64,000 bases of DNA from Xylanimicrobium pachnodae JCM 13526 = NBRC 107786 (GCA_001592145.1 BCWJ01000016.1:44384-108383), one strand, 5' to 3'; shown: positions 25,946 to 34,835, counted from the stretch's first letter. The notes: generated by a model from the sequence alone, not told the origin. Made by a program: numbers and translations.

Positions 25946-26004
25946 CTCCCGCCCCTCACGTCGTGATTCACCGGATCTCGTGCCGGACTCCGGCCGTCGC
26001 GCCG

Positions 26005-26018
26005 TGGAAGCGCTCACT
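26005..26018. promoter_or_regulatory. Possible LacI-type operator upstream of the LacI gene
   Basis: TGGAAGCGCTCACT, centred on the palindrome AGCGCT, lies between the GH20 stop and the LacI start. It resembles CG-centred LacI operators and suggests autoregulation. Confidence 0.4.
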
Positions 26019-27470
26019 CTAGCGAGCCGCGCCGATGGCCGCGCACAACGCGGCGAACTCCTCGTGGCTCAGGGCGCTTCCTGCGTTCCAGGACCGTTCG
26101 GCCATCGCCCGCAGCGGGTCGCGGATGCCCCGCGCGACCTCGGCCGGCGTCTGCGCCTCGGCGTCGTCGGACCACACCGAGAAGGTGGCGCCCACGAGCT
26201 GACGCGGGTACGGCGCGGCGATCTCCTGGCGACCCCCGCCCGGCAGGTCGGGGAACAGGCCCGGATGCCACCGTGCGGCCCAGATGCGCTCGCTGCTGGG
26301 GTAGCGGTAGCCCGCGCGCTCGCCGAGCACGTAGTAGAAGAGGGCGTCGTGGAAGTTGACCACGTCGTACCCGGCGCTCAAGGCAGCCGCGAGCGGGCGC
26401 ATGCCGGCGTGCCAGTTGGTCCACCACGCGAGCGTCACGCCGGCGTCGAGCGGCACGTGCTCGGCCCGCAGCATCCCGTCGTTCCAGGCGCGCGCAGCCA
26501 GGCCGCGTGCCGCCAGGTGACGTGCGGTCTCGTTGACGAACGAGGTGAGCAGGTCGAACACCCCGGCGCGCGGGCCGCAGCGGCGCGCCGCGGCCGCCGT
26601 GAGCACGGCGCTCTGCGTCAGGCGGGAGAAGTCCACGAACTCGTCCGCGCCCAGGTTCCAGGACCTCGCGCCCGGGAAGGCGTCGGCGACGTCGTCGAGC
26701 AGGGCGTGCGCGAAGGCCACCGCGTCCGGGTCGGTGATGTCCAGCGCACCGCTGGTGTCGAGCCCGTCCGTGGCGGGCAGCCGGTGGCCCGGGTGCGCGT
26801 CCAGGACGTGGCGCAGGTGGCCGGGCATGTCGAGGGACACGATGACGTCGATGTGCAGGTCGGCCGCGACCCGCTGGATCTCCCGCGCCTGCGCCCGGGT
26901 GACGTGCTCGGCGCTGACCGCCTCGGGGAAGGCCGCCGACTCCAGCCGGAACCCCTCGTTCTCGGACAGGTGCCACTGGAAGGCGTTGATGCCGACGTCG
27001 GCGAGCTCGTGCAGGAGCCCCACGATCCATGCGGCCGGGAAGTACTTGCGGGCGGCATCCAGGTGGAAGCCGCGTTCCCGCACGGTCGGAGCGGACCCCA
27101 CGACGCCGTAGGGCACGGCACCGCGGGCGCGCAGGTTGTGCACGAGCTGGCGCGTGGCGCGGAACGCACCCGCGGCCCCACCGGCCGCGATCTCCACGTC
27201 GAGGTTCACGTCGATCTCGAACGCCTCGCGCGTCAGCGCGCCGGACGCCCCGGATGCACCGGACGCACCGGACGCACCGAGCGCCAGCGTCACCGTGGAC
27301 CCGTCGCCGTCGCCGATCCCGAGGACGGCGAGCTCGCCGCGCAGCCGCTCGGCCTCCCGCTCCAGCGTGGGTTCGCGGGCCACGACGCGCGCCGTGCGTG
27401 GCCGCCACTCGCCGTCGGTGAGCTCGGTCCACGTGGGTTGCGGCAGCGCGCACCAGCGTGGCGCGCTCAC
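26019..27470 (-). CDS. GH20 beta-N-acetylhexosaminidase, cytoplasmic
   Basis: 483 residues. GTG at 27470 makes a GTGA overlap with the permease stop, so it is the natural start; the frame continues upstream but only as a shadow. The GH20 motif WHLSENEGFRLES and the catalytic Asp-Glu pair in NLGADEFVDF are present. No signal peptide is visible, so it should cut imported oligosaccharides inside the cell, releasing terminal GlcNAc or GalNAc (possibly sulfated). Residues about 62-76 are a GAS repeat encoded by a 9-bp tandem repeat. It lies downstream of two ABC permeases in one operon and upstream of the LacI gene. Confidence 0.9.
   Translation of the reverse strand: MSAPRWCALPQPTWTELTDGEWRPRTARVVAREPTLEREAERLRGELAVLGIGDGDGSTVTLALGASGASGASGASGALTREAFEIDVNLDVEIAAGGAAGAFRATRQLVHNLRARGAVPYGVVGSAPTVRERGFHLDAARKYFPAAWIVGLLHELADVGINAFQWHLSENEGFRLESAAFPEAVSAEHVTRAQAREIQRVAADLHIDVIVSLDMPGHLRHVLDAHPGHRLPATDGLDTSGALDITDPDAVAFAHALLDDVADAFPGARSWNLGADEFVDFSRLTQSAVLTAAAARRCGPRAGVFDLLTSFVNETARHLAARGLAARAWNDGMLRAEHVPLDAGVTLAWWTNWHAGMRPLAAALSAGYDVVNFHDALFYYVLGERAGYRYPSSERIWAARWHPGLFPDLPGGGRQEIAAPYPRQLVGATFSVWSDDAEAQTPAEVARGIRDPLRAMAERSWNAGSALSHEEFAALCAAIGAAR
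27241..27285. repeat. 9-bp tandem repeat inside the GH20 gene
   Basis: Five imperfect units of CCGGACGCA (27241-27285) encode Gly-Ala-Ser repeats in the N-terminal region. The unit length keeps the frame, so copy number could vary without breaking the gene. Confidence 0.7.
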
Positions 27471-28408
27471 CCCTTGACGCTCCCCTCTTCGACACCGCGG
27501 AAGAACTGCTTCTGCAGGACGGCGAACAGCACGATGATCGGGATGAGCGCCACCATGGTGCCCGCCGCGATCACGCGCGGGTTGGCGGCGAAGTTGGAGC
27601 TCAGGTACTGCATCCCCACCGTGAGCGTGTACTTGGCGGGGTCGGAGAGCACGACGAGCGGCCACAGGAAGTCGTCCCAGGCGCCGATGAACGCGAACAG
27701 GGCGACCACGGAGGCCATGCCCCGCACGTTGGGCCACACGATGTGGCGCAGGCGCTGCCACGTGTTGGCGCCGTCGATGATCGCGGCGTCGAGGGTGTCG
27801 CTGGGGATCATGCGGCACGCGGCCGCCATGAGCAGCACGTTGATCGCGCCGACGGCCCCCGGCAGGAACACACCCCACAGCGTGTTGGCCAGGCCGAGGG
27901 ACTTGACGGTCAGGTACTGGCTGGTCAGGGTCACCTCTCCGGGCAGCAGCAGCGTGGAGAAGAAGACGGCCATGACGATGCCCTTGCCGCGGAAGCGCAG
28001 CGCACCGAGCGCGTAGCCACCGAGCGTGGCGAACACGAGGTTCGAGGCCACGGTGCCGACGCCGACCAGCAGCGAGTGCCACGCGTAGTCGAGAACCGGG
28101 ATGGTGCGGAACACCTCGCGGTAGTTGTCGAGCGTCGGGGCCTGCGGGACCAGGGTGGGCGGGAACTCGTAGATGTTCTCGGTGGCGCCCTTGAGCGACG
28201 TCGCGAGCTGCCACAGGAACGGGAAGACCATGACGGCGAGCATCACGACGAGCACGCCGTACTTGCCGACCAGGCCCCCGAGCGTGGGCTTCATCAGGTC
28301 GACGGACCCTCCGCCGCGATAGGGGCGGTCCGTGCGTCGCAGGGCGGCCGGGCGGGCCGGGTCGGTCGGCGGCGTCGTCGTCGACCGGCGCGTGCGGATG
28401 AGGGTCAT
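27467..28408 (-). CDS. CUT1 sugar ABC transporter permease (MalG-like)
   Basis: 313 residues with six membrane helices. The EAA-like loop DAAIIDGANTWQRLRHIVWP that contacts the ATPase is present. Start and stop each overlap the neighbours by four bases. It works with the preceding MalF-like permease and the binding lipoprotein. No dedicated ATPase gene is in this cluster, so a shared MsiK-type ATPase encoded elsewhere is likely, as is common in actinobacteria. Substrate probably an amino-sugar oligosaccharide, from the linked GH20 and sulfatase. Confidence 0.93.
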   Translation of the reverse strand: MTLIRTRRSTTTPPTDPARPAALRRTDRPYRGGGSVDLMKPTLGGLVGKYGVLVVMLAVMVFPFLWQLATSLKGATENIYEFPPTLVPQAPTLDNYREVFRTIPVLDYAWHSLLVGVGTVASNLVFATLGGYALGALRFRGKGIVMAVFFSTLLLPGEVTLTSQYLTVKSLGLANTLWGVFLPGAVGAINVLLMAAACRMIPSDTLDAAIIDGANTWQRLRHIVWPNVRGMASVVALFAFIGAWDDFLWPLVVLSDPAKYTLTVGMQYLSSNFAANPRVIAAGTMVALIPIIVLFAVLQKQFFRGVEEGSVKG

Positions 28409-29349
28409 GCTGCGGCCTCCGTCCGGGTGACCTGGCGTGCGGCGCGCCGCATGCGACGCTCCGCGGCGCCCTCGCGGATCAGGTCCTGGTTGTTCACGAC
28501 GCCGACGACGGCGAGCGGGACCAAGGTCATCACGAAGAGCACCAGGGAGATGGCGGAGGCGTACCCGACCTGGCCGTTGAGACCCTTGCCCATCGACTGG
28601 ATGAGCATGACCATGCTCATGGCGCGGCCACCGGGCCCACCCGAACCGTTCGAGAGCACGTACAGCTCGGTGAAGATGCGCATGGCGGCCACGCAGACCA
28701 GCACGGAGACGAGCATCATCGGACCGCGCACCCCGGGTACCGTCACCGACCAGAAGCGGCGCCAGCGGCCGGCGCCATCCATGGCGGCGGCCTCGTGCAG
28801 CTCACGCCCCAAGTTCCCGAGGGCGGCGAGGTAGACCACCATGTAGTAGCCGAGCCCCTTCCACACGGTCAGGCCGATGGCGCAGCCGATCAGCAGCCAG
28901 CGGTCCGAGAGGAACTCGACCGGTCGGTCCACCAGCCCGAAGAACTTCAGGCCCGCGTTGACGGTGCCGGACCCGGAGAAGAGGAACTCCCAGACGATCG
29001 CGACCACCACGGCGGAGGCGATCACCGGGAAGTAGAAGGTGGTGCGGAAGAACCCGATCGCCGGGATCTTCGCGTGGACCAGCAGGGCCAGGAGCAGCGG
29101 CAGGAACGTCAGGAGCGGCACGCACACCAGCACGTAGACCAGCGAGGTGGTCACCGCGTAGACGAACCGCTCGTCGTCGAACAGCTTCTGGAAGTTGGCC
29201 AGCCCCACGAAGCTCACGGGACGAAGGGGACGGGCGTCGGTGAACGCCAGCACCACGGTGTTCAGGAACGGCCAGAGCGCGAACCCGAACACCCAGACCA
29301 CGCCCGGTAGTACCAGGAGGTATGGCGTGTACCAGCGTTGGCGTCTCAT
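28405..29349 (-). CDS. CUT1 sugar ABC transporter permease (MalF-like)
   Basis: 314 residues with six membrane helices. The EAA loop HEAAAMDGAGRWRRFWSVTVP is present, as is the family's typical N-terminal PYLLVLPGVVWVFGFALWP. It is translationally coupled to the MalG-like gene (ATGA) and begins 32 bp after the binding-protein stop. It forms the membrane channel of the inferred amino-sugar oligosaccharide importer. Confidence 0.93.
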   Translation of the reverse strand: MRRQRWYTPYLLVLPGVVWVFGFALWPFLNTVVLAFTDARPLRPVSFVGLANFQKLFDDERFVYAVTTSLVYVLVCVPLLTFLPLLLALLVHAKIPAIGFFRTTFYFPVIASAVVVAIVWEFLFSGSGTVNAGLKFFGLVDRPVEFLSDRWLLIGCAIGLTVWKGLGYYMVVYLAALGNLGRELHEAAAMDGAGRWRRFWSVTVPGVRGPMMLVSVLVCVAAMRIFTELYVLSNGSGGPGGRAMSMVMLIQSMGKGLNGQVGYASAISLVLFVMTLVPLAVVGVVNNQDLIREGAAERRMRRAARQVTRTEAAA

Positions 29350-29381
29350 CGAACGGTCCCGTCCCCTTCGTCGGTCGGCGG

Positions 29382-30674
29382 TCAGCCGAGGTTCTGCTGC
29401 GCGTACTCCACGGACTTGTCGAGGGCCTCCTTGGCGGAGATCTCTCCCTTGACGGCGAGCGCGATCTGCTGCTTGGCGTACGTCTCCATGGCCTCGGTGT
29501 ACTGCGGGGCGCCGAGCATGCGTGCGTCGTTCATCTGCGAGGCGGCCAGGTCGGTGGCCACCTGCTGCTCGGGGTTCTGCGCGGTCTCGGCGAAGGCCGA
29601 GGCGTCAGAGTTGGCGGCCTTGGTGCCCGGGTAGAACCCCGCCGCGAGCTTGACGAACGCGATCTGGTTCTCGGTGTTCGTCACGAACTCGGCGAACGCC
29701 ATTGCGGTGGCCGCGTTCTTCGACTTCGACGAGACGCTGATGCCCTGCACGAACAGCGGCGGCGTACCGAACCCGTGCGTGACCTCGACGTCGGGCAGCA
29801 GCGTGGGGGCGTTGACCGCGACGTCCTTGTCGATGTAGTTCGGGCCGGCAGTGGTCCAGGCCACGGTGCCCTTGTTGAAGTTGTTGACGTTCGCGTTCGC
29901 GGTGCCCGCGTTGGCCAGCGCCTCGGGCGAGATCGCGCCCTCCTTGTACAGCGCGGCGTAGCGCTCGATGATCGCCTCGGCCTGCGGGGTGTTGAAGACG
30001 AACTTGCCGTCCTTGAACACCTCCTGCGTCCCGCCGCCGTCCGTCACCATCGACTGCAGCGACTTGGGGCTCGGCACGTCCGAGATCGTCTGGATGCCCT
30101 GGGCGGCCAGCTTCTCGGCGGCGTCCAGCGCGTCCTGGAAGGTCTTGGGCGCCTCGGTCACGCCGCCCTTGGCGAGCAGCGACTTGTTCCAGTAGTTCAG
30201 CTCGGTACCCAGGTACCACGGGAACCCGTAGGACCCGTCCAGGCCGTCGTACGTGTAGGCCGCCACGCCGCCGTCGACATAGTCCCCGAGCACCTTCGAG
30301 GCGCTCTTGAGGTCGGTGAGCTGCCCCGCCGAGGCGAGCGAGTAGGCGTACTCCGGGGGCAGGTTGACCACGTCGGGCAGCTCGCCCGACTCGGCCTGCT
30401 GGAGGACCTTGTCCTCGTAGCCCTCGGCCGGCTGGTCGATCCAGTTGACCTTGGCGCCGGGGTGGGCCTTCTCGAACGCGGCGACGACGGCCTCGAAGTA
30501 CGGCGTGAACTTGTCGTTCTTCAGCGACCAGGTCTGGAACGTGATGTCACCGGTGATGTCACCCCCGCTGCCGCTCGGCGCCGACTGGGCCTCGGTGCCG
30601 CCGCCCGTGCACGCGGCGAGTGCTAGTGCCGTGCTGGCGACCGCGGCCGCCGCGATGATCCTGCGGACCGTCAT
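29382..30674 (-). CDS. Extracellular sugar-binding lipoprotein (CUT1)
   Basis: 430 residues from the ATG at 30674 after GAAGGAGAAACACC. Signal peptide with lipobox LAAC and lipidated Cys22, then a Gly/Ser linker and a family 1 solute-binding fold (FQTWSLKNDKFTPYFEAVVAAFEKAHPGAKV). It captures the substrate outside and delivers it to the two permeases. First gene of the LacI-controlled operon; a TAAAGCGTTA operator-like site lies about 56 bp upstream. Confidence 0.93.
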   Translation of the reverse strand: MTVRRIIAAAAVASTALALAACTGGGTEAQSAPSGSGGDITGDITFQTWSLKNDKFTPYFEAVVAAFEKAHPGAKVNWIDQPAEGYEDKVLQQAESGELPDVVNLPPEYAYSLASAGQLTDLKSASKVLGDYVDGGVAAYTYDGLDGSYGFPWYLGTELNYWNKSLLAKGGVTEAPKTFQDALDAAEKLAAQGIQTISDVPSPKSLQSMVTDGGGTQEVFKDGKFVFNTPQAEAIIERYAALYKEGAISPEALANAGTANANVNNFNKGTVAWTTAGPNYIDKDVAVNAPTLLPDVEVTHGFGTPPLFVQGISVSSKSKNAATAMAFAEFVTNTENQIAFVKLAAGFYPGTKAANSDASAFAETAQNPEQQVATDLAASQMNDARMLGAPQYTEAMETYAKQQIALAVKGEISAKEALDKSVEYAQQNLG

Positions 30675-30730
30675 GGTGTTTCTCCTTCGAAAACGGACTC
30701 GACACAGCACGCTCCAGCGGACCATCCCAC

Positions 30731-30740
30731 TAAAGCGTTA
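30731..30740. promoter_or_regulatory. Possible LacI operator upstream of the binding-protein gene
   Basis: TAAAGCGTTA, a near-palindrome centred on GC, lies in the divergent region between the binding lipoprotein and the sulfatase. Candidate target for the LacI protein encoded at 24923. Confidence 0.45.
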
Positions 30741-30820
30741 CAGCAAGTCGGCGGTGCTGGGACCATACAGACTCGCCTGCCGCCCAGCGTCACACAGGTT
30801 CGGCGCCCCGTGAAGCAGAT

Positions 30821-30840
30821 GGTTCGCAGGTGTTCGCAGG
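30821..30840. repeat. 10-bp direct repeat upstream of the sulfatase promoter
   Basis: GGTTCGCAGG followed directly by TGTTCGCAGG (9 of 10 identical), about 35-55 bp before the -35 box. Possible activator site. Confidence 0.35.
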
Positions 30841-30874
30841 GCTGGCAGATGACTCCGATGCGCCGCGCGTCGCG

Positions 30875-30903
30875 TTGACAGGCCTACTGGCTCGATTTAG
30901 TTT
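30875..30903 (+). promoter_or_regulatory. Consensus promoter of the sulfatase-anSME operon
   Basis: TTGACA (30875-30880), a 17-bp spacer, then TAGTTT (30898-30903). The -35 is perfect for the main sigma factor. It would give a leader of about 37 nt before the GTG at 30947. Confidence 0.7.
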
Positions 30904-30946
30904 CCCCGACGATCCCTGCCCTGGTCACCCGACGAACGGAGCGCCC

Positions 30947-32464
30947 GTGCCCACGCCACGCCCGGCCAACATCGTGTTCGTCATGTCGGACGACCACGCC
31001 GCCCACGCCATCTCCGCCTACGGCAGCACGGTCAACCGCACCCCCCACCTGGACCGCATCGCACGCGCGGGGATGCGCCTCGACTCCGTGTACTGCACCA
31101 ACTCGATCTGCAGCCCGTCGCGGGCATCGATCCTCACCGGCACGTACAGCCACATCAACGGCGTCTCCTCCATCTGGACGGAGCTCGACTACCGGGTTCC
31201 CACGTTCACCCAGGTGCTCCAGGCGGCCGGATACCGCACCGCCATCTTCGGCAAGTGGCACCTGGGCGAGTCGGCGCAGGCGCTGCCGCGCGGGTTCGAC
31301 GACTGGACCATCTTCCCCGGCCAGGGCGACTACCTGGACCCCGAGATGATCTCGCCCGACGGCCGCGCCGTGCACCCCGGCTACGCCACCGACATCGTCA
31401 CCGACCTCGCGCTCGACTGGCTCGCCACCGGCGAGCCCGACCAGCCGTTCTGCCTCCTGGTCCACCACAAGGCACCCCACCGGCCCTGGATCCCCGACCC
31501 CCGCCACGCCCACCTCTACACGGATGCCGCCATCCCCGAGCCCGACACGTTCTTCGACGACCACGCCACCCGCTCCCAGGCCGTGCGCGGCGTCCACATG
31601 ACCATCGCCGACGACCTGAGCGCCGACGAGCTCGGCGAACCGCTGCCCGACGAGCTGCGCGGTCCCGACCGGCGCCGAGAACGCATGAGCTGGAAGTACC
31701 AGCGCTACATGCGCGCCTACCTCCAGACCGTCCAGTCGATCGACGACAACACCGGACGCCTGCTCGACCACCTCGACCGGCACGGACTCGCCGAGAACAC
31801 GCTGGTCGTCTACACCTCCGACCAGGGCTTCTTCCTGGGAGACCACGGCTGGTTCGACAAGCGGCTCATGTTCGACCAGTCCCTCCAGATGCCCATGCTC
31901 CTGCGCTGGCCGGCGCAGATCGCCCCCGGCGGCGCGTGTGACGCCATCATCACCAACGTGGACTTCGCCGCCACCTTCCTCGACGCCTGCGGCATCGACG
32001 CCGCAGGCGCCCTGCCCACCTCCCAGGGGCGCAGCTTCCTGCCGCTCCTGCGTGGCGAGGACGTCCCCGACTGGCCCGACGCCGCCTACTACCGCTACTG
32101 GGAGCACGACGACCCCATCCACCATGCGCCCGCCCACTACGGCATCCGCACGCGCGACCACAAGCTGATCTGCTACTACGGCGGCGGGCTCGGCGTCCCC
32201 GGCGCCTCCGAGCGGACCACCGATCCCGAATGGGAGCTCTACGACCTGCGCACCGACCCCGCCGAGCTCACCAACGTGGCCGACCACCCCGCCTACGCCG
32301 CGGTGCGCGCCGAGCTCGAAGCCCGCCTCGCGCAGTACCAGGCCCGCTACGCCGACCGCCCCTACGCCGGCCCGGACACCCCGCACCCCGTCTGGGGCCC
32401 GCACGACGCCGAGGCGCTCGCGGGGGTCCCCACGTGGGCCGACGCGATCCGCGACGGCAACTGA
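30947..32464 (+). CDS. Cytoplasmic sulfatase, likely acting on N-acetylglucosamine sulfate
   Basis: 505 residues from the GTG at 30947 (GGAGCGCCC before it). Family S1 sulfatase: metal ligands Asp15-Asp16 in MSDDHAAHAISAYGS, and the formylglycine motif CSPSR with Cys55 in TNSICSPSRASILTG. The Cys type is matched by the maturase encoded next. The DDHAxxAISAYG and TNSIC text resembles GlcNAc-6-sulfatase-like members, recalled without a search. There is no signal peptide, so desulfation should happen inside after import. It is divergent from the CUT1/GH20 operon, giving an import-cut-desulfate set. Ends TGA, one base before the next GTG. Confidence 0.9.
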   Translation: MPTPRPANIVFVMSDDHAAHAISAYGSTVNRTPHLDRIARAGMRLDSVYCTNSICSPSRASILTGTYSHINGVSSIWTELDYRVPTFTQVLQAAGYRTAIFGKWHLGESAQALPRGFDDWTIFPGQGDYLDPEMISPDGRAVHPGYATDIVTDLALDWLATGEPDQPFCLLVHHKAPHRPWIPDPRHAHLYTDAAIPEPDTFFDDHATRSQAVRGVHMTIADDLSADELGEPLPDELRGPDRRRERMSWKYQRYMRAYLQTVQSIDDNTGRLLDHLDRHGLAENTLVVYTSDQGFFLGDHGWFDKRLMFDQSLQMPMLLRWPAQIAPGGACDAIITNVDFAATFLDACGIDAAGALPTSQGRSFLPLLRGEDVPDWPDAAYYRYWEHDDPIHHAPAHYGIRTRDHKLICYYGGGLGVPGASERTTDPEWELYDLRTDPAELTNVADHPAYAAVRAELEARLAQYQARYADRPYAGPDTPHPVWGPHDAEALAGVPTWADAIRDGN

Positions 32465-32465
32465 C

Positions 32466-33659
32466 GTGCCCGGGCGCCGGCTGCCGTTCTCGGTGCTGGC
32501 CAAGCCGGCCGGCGCCGCCTGCAACCTCGACTGCACGTACTGCTACTTCCTGTCCAAGGAGCTCCTCGCGGACGACGCCGGCCGGCAGATGCCCGACGAC
32601 GTCGTCCGTGCCTACCTGGCCAACCTGTTCGCGAGCCACCCGGACGGACCGGTCGAGGTGGCGTGGCAGGGCGGGGAGCCGACGCTGCGGGGGCTGGCGT
32701 TCTTCCGCCGGGCCGTGGCACTGGCCGAGGAGCTGCGCCGCCCCCGCCAGCAGGTGCGCCACGTCATCCAGACGAACGGCACGCTGCTGGACGACACGTG
32801 GGGCGAGTTCCTCGCCGAGCACCACTTCCTCGTCGGGCTGTCCGTCGACGGGCCCGCCGCGCTGCACGACGCGCACCGGGTCGACAGGGCCGGCCGTGGC
32901 ACCCACGCGCAGGTGCTGCGCGGGTGGCAGGTGCTGCGTCGCCACGGGGTCGCCGCCAACGTGCTGTGCACCGTCAACGCGGTGAACCAGCACCACGGGC
33001 TGGCCGTGTACCGGTACCTCCGTGACGACCTGGCGGCCACCCACCTGCAGTTCATCCCCGTCGTCGAACGCGCGCCCGCACCGTTGCTGCCGCTCGCCGA
33101 GCAGGGCTGGCGCCCGGGGGCGCACGGGCACCGCACCGTGCTCTACCGCCAGCACGGCGACCGCGTCACGTCGCGCTCGGTGGACCCGGTCGCGTACGGG
33201 GAGTTCCTGTGCGCCGTGTTCGACGAGTGGCTGGCCCACGACGTCGGCACCGTGGTCGTGGGCGATGTCGAGGTGGCCCTCGGGAACCTGCGCGGCCGCC
33301 ACACCCTGTGCGTGCACTCCCCCGTGTGCGGCCGCTCGGTGGCCGTCGAGCCGGGCGGCGACGTGTACGCCTGCGACCACTACGTGGAGCCCGGGTACCG
33401 GCGCGGCAACGTCGCCACCGACGCGTTCACGGACCTGCTGGCGGGCGAGGACCAGCAGCGGTTCGGGGCGGCCAAGCTCGCGGCGCTGCCCGGGCAGTGC
33501 CGCGCCTGCCCGGTGCGGTGGGCGTGTCATGGCGGCTGCCCGAAGGACCGGTTCCTCCGCACCGCCGACGGCGAGCCCGGCCTGAACTACCTGTGCGCCG
33601 GATACCACGCCTTCTTCACCCACACCGCCCCGGCCCTGCGCGCCCTGAGCCACCGGTGA
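32466..33659 (+). CDS. Anaerobic sulfatase-maturating enzyme (radical SAM)
   Basis: 397 residues. The radical SAM cluster motif is C19-x3-C23-x2-C26 (CNLDCTYC). The C-terminal SPASM domain has CVHSPVCG, YACDHYVEPGY, CRACPVRWACHGGCPKDRF and a final Cys in YLCAGY, for two more [4Fe-4S] clusters. It oxidises the active-site Cys of the adjacent sulfatase to formylglycine without oxygen. GTG at 32466 follows the sulfatase stop by one base, so they are co-translated. Its presence implies the sulfatase must work under low oxygen. Confidence 0.95.
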   Translation: MPGRRLPFSVLAKPAGAACNLDCTYCYFLSKELLADDAGRQMPDDVVRAYLANLFASHPDGPVEVAWQGGEPTLRGLAFFRRAVALAEELRRPRQQVRHVIQTNGTLLDDTWGEFLAEHHFLVGLSVDGPAALHDAHRVDRAGRGTHAQVLRGWQVLRRHGVAANVLCTVNAVNQHHGLAVYRYLRDDLAATHLQFIPVVERAPAPLLPLAEQGWRPGAHGHRTVLYRQHGDRVTSRSVDPVAYGEFLCAVFDEWLAHDVGTVVVGDVEVALGNLRGRHTLCVHSPVCGRSVAVEPGGDVYACDHYVEPGYRRGNVATDAFTDLLAGEDQQRFGAAKLAALPGQCRACPVRWACHGGCPKDRFLRTADGEPGLNYLCAGYHAFFTHTAPALRALSHR

Positions 33660-33714
33660 CCACTCATCGTCCGTCCCGCGCGCCCATCCGGCGCGGTCTG
33701 CGTCGGGGCGGGGG

Positions 33715-34767
33715 TCAGAGGCCGGGGCGAGGGTCGCGCGGAGCGGCGAGCGCGCTGGCCAGGGGCAGGGTGGACGCGCGCACGATCAGGTGCGGCGGGA
33801 TGGGCGGCCGGCGCGTCGCCCGACCGTTCTCGACCACGCTGAGCAGGGTGGCCACCGCGCGCTGGCCGAGCTCGTCGAAGTCCTGGCGGATCGTGGTCAG
33901 GGGCGGGAGGTAGTGCGCGGCCTCGGGGACGTCGTCGAACCCGACCACGGACAGGTCGACCGGGACGCGCAGCCCCCTGTCGGTCACGGCGTGGAGCAGC
34001 CCGAGGGCCATCTGGTCGTTGGCGCAGAACACCGCAGTCGCACCGGTGCCCAGGAGCTGCTGGCAGGCGCGGTACCCGGACTCCGCGGTCCAGTCACCCT
34101 CCGCGACGCCGACGATCGCGGCCCCAGACGCCTGCACCGTGTGCGCGAAGCCCCGGGTGCGCGCCACCGCCTCGCTCCAGTCGCTGGGCCCGCTGACCAT
34201 GGCGACGCTGCGGTGCCCGAGGCCGGTGAGGTGCCGCGCGGCCAGGGCCGCGCCCAGCTCGTTGTCGACGGACAGGCCGGAGTCGCTGCGGCTCCCGTCG
34301 GCCTGGAGGATGACCGCGGGCACGGGTTGCGCCAGCGCGGACATGGCGTCGAGTGCGTGCGCCTGCGGGGCGACGGCGACGATGCCCTCGACGCCCTCGC
34401 GGACCAGGTGGTCCACGCCGTCAGCCAGCTCCACGGGTGACAGGTTGCGCACGGTGGTCAGGATGACCGCGTACCCGTTGGCCCGGGCCGCGTCCTCGAT
34501 CGCGGCGATGATGCGCGTAGGGCCGTAGTGCACGCCGTTCACGGTGGCGACGACGCCGACGAGCCGGCTCCGGTTGGTCGCGAGCATGCGTGCTGCGCGA
34601 CTGGGGCGGTAGTCGAGCTCGCGCATGACCTGGAGCACGCGCTCACGGGTGGTGTCGCGGATGTTCGTCTGTTCGTTGATCACGCGGGACACCGTCTGGC
34701 GCGACACCATGGCCCGCTCCGCGACGTCGCGGATGCTGGGCCGCCCCGCCGGGCTCGACTTGGTCAC
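33715..34767 (-). CDS. LacI family regulator of the CUT2 importer
   Basis: 350 residues, GTG start. HTH PSIRDVAERAMVSRQTVSRVIN (about 10-31) and a LacI/GalR effector domain with VGFDDVPEAAHYLPPLTTIRQDF near the end. It is divergent from the ribose-type ABC operon. TGTGA-type operators lie before both genes (34794-34807 and 34883-34896), so it likely represses both itself and the importer. The inducer is the imported sugar, unknown. Confidence 0.92.
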   Translation of the reverse strand: MTKSSPAGRPSIRDVAERAMVSRQTVSRVINEQTNIRDTTRERVLQVMRELDYRPSRAARMLATNRSRLVGVVATVNGVHYGPTRIIAAIEDAARANGYAVILTTVRNLSPVELADGVDHLVREGVEGIVAVAPQAHALDAMSALAQPVPAVILQADGSRSDSGLSVDNELGAALAARHLTGLGHRSVAMVSGPSDWSEAVARTRGFAHTVQASGAAIVGVAEGDWTAESGYRACQQLLGTGATAVFCANDQMALGLLHAVTDRGLRVPVDLSVVGFDDVPEAAHYLPPLTTIRQDFDELGQRAVATLLSVVENGRATRRPPIPPHLIVRASTLPLASALAAPRDPRPGL

Positions 34768-34793
34768 GTAGCAAGTATGTCTGGTTCACGCAA

Positions 34794-34807
34794 TGTGATC
34801 GCTCTCA
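34794..34807. promoter_or_regulatory. LacI-type operator at the regulator promoter
   Basis: TGTGATCGCTCTCA, an imperfect TGTGA...TCACA-type site, lies 27 bp upstream of the LacI start. Confidence 0.5.
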
Positions 34808-34817
34808 TTTTGCTGTC

Positions 34818-34833
34818 ACAGTTTGGTAACTGT
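34818..34833. promoter_or_regulatory. Perfect inverted repeat in the CUT2 divergent region
   Basis: ACAGTT-TGGT-AACTGT: 6-bp perfect half-sites with a 4-bp spacer, directly upstream of the predicted -35 at 34836. It differs from the LacI-type sites, so it may bind a second regulator. Confidence 0.45.
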
Positions 34834-34835
34834 TC

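Noticed and set aside
27471..28214. GH20 gene starting at 28214 as a 731-residue protein
   Set aside because: The extra N-terminal part is a shadow of the MalG-like permease; the GTG at 27470 overlaps the permease stop.
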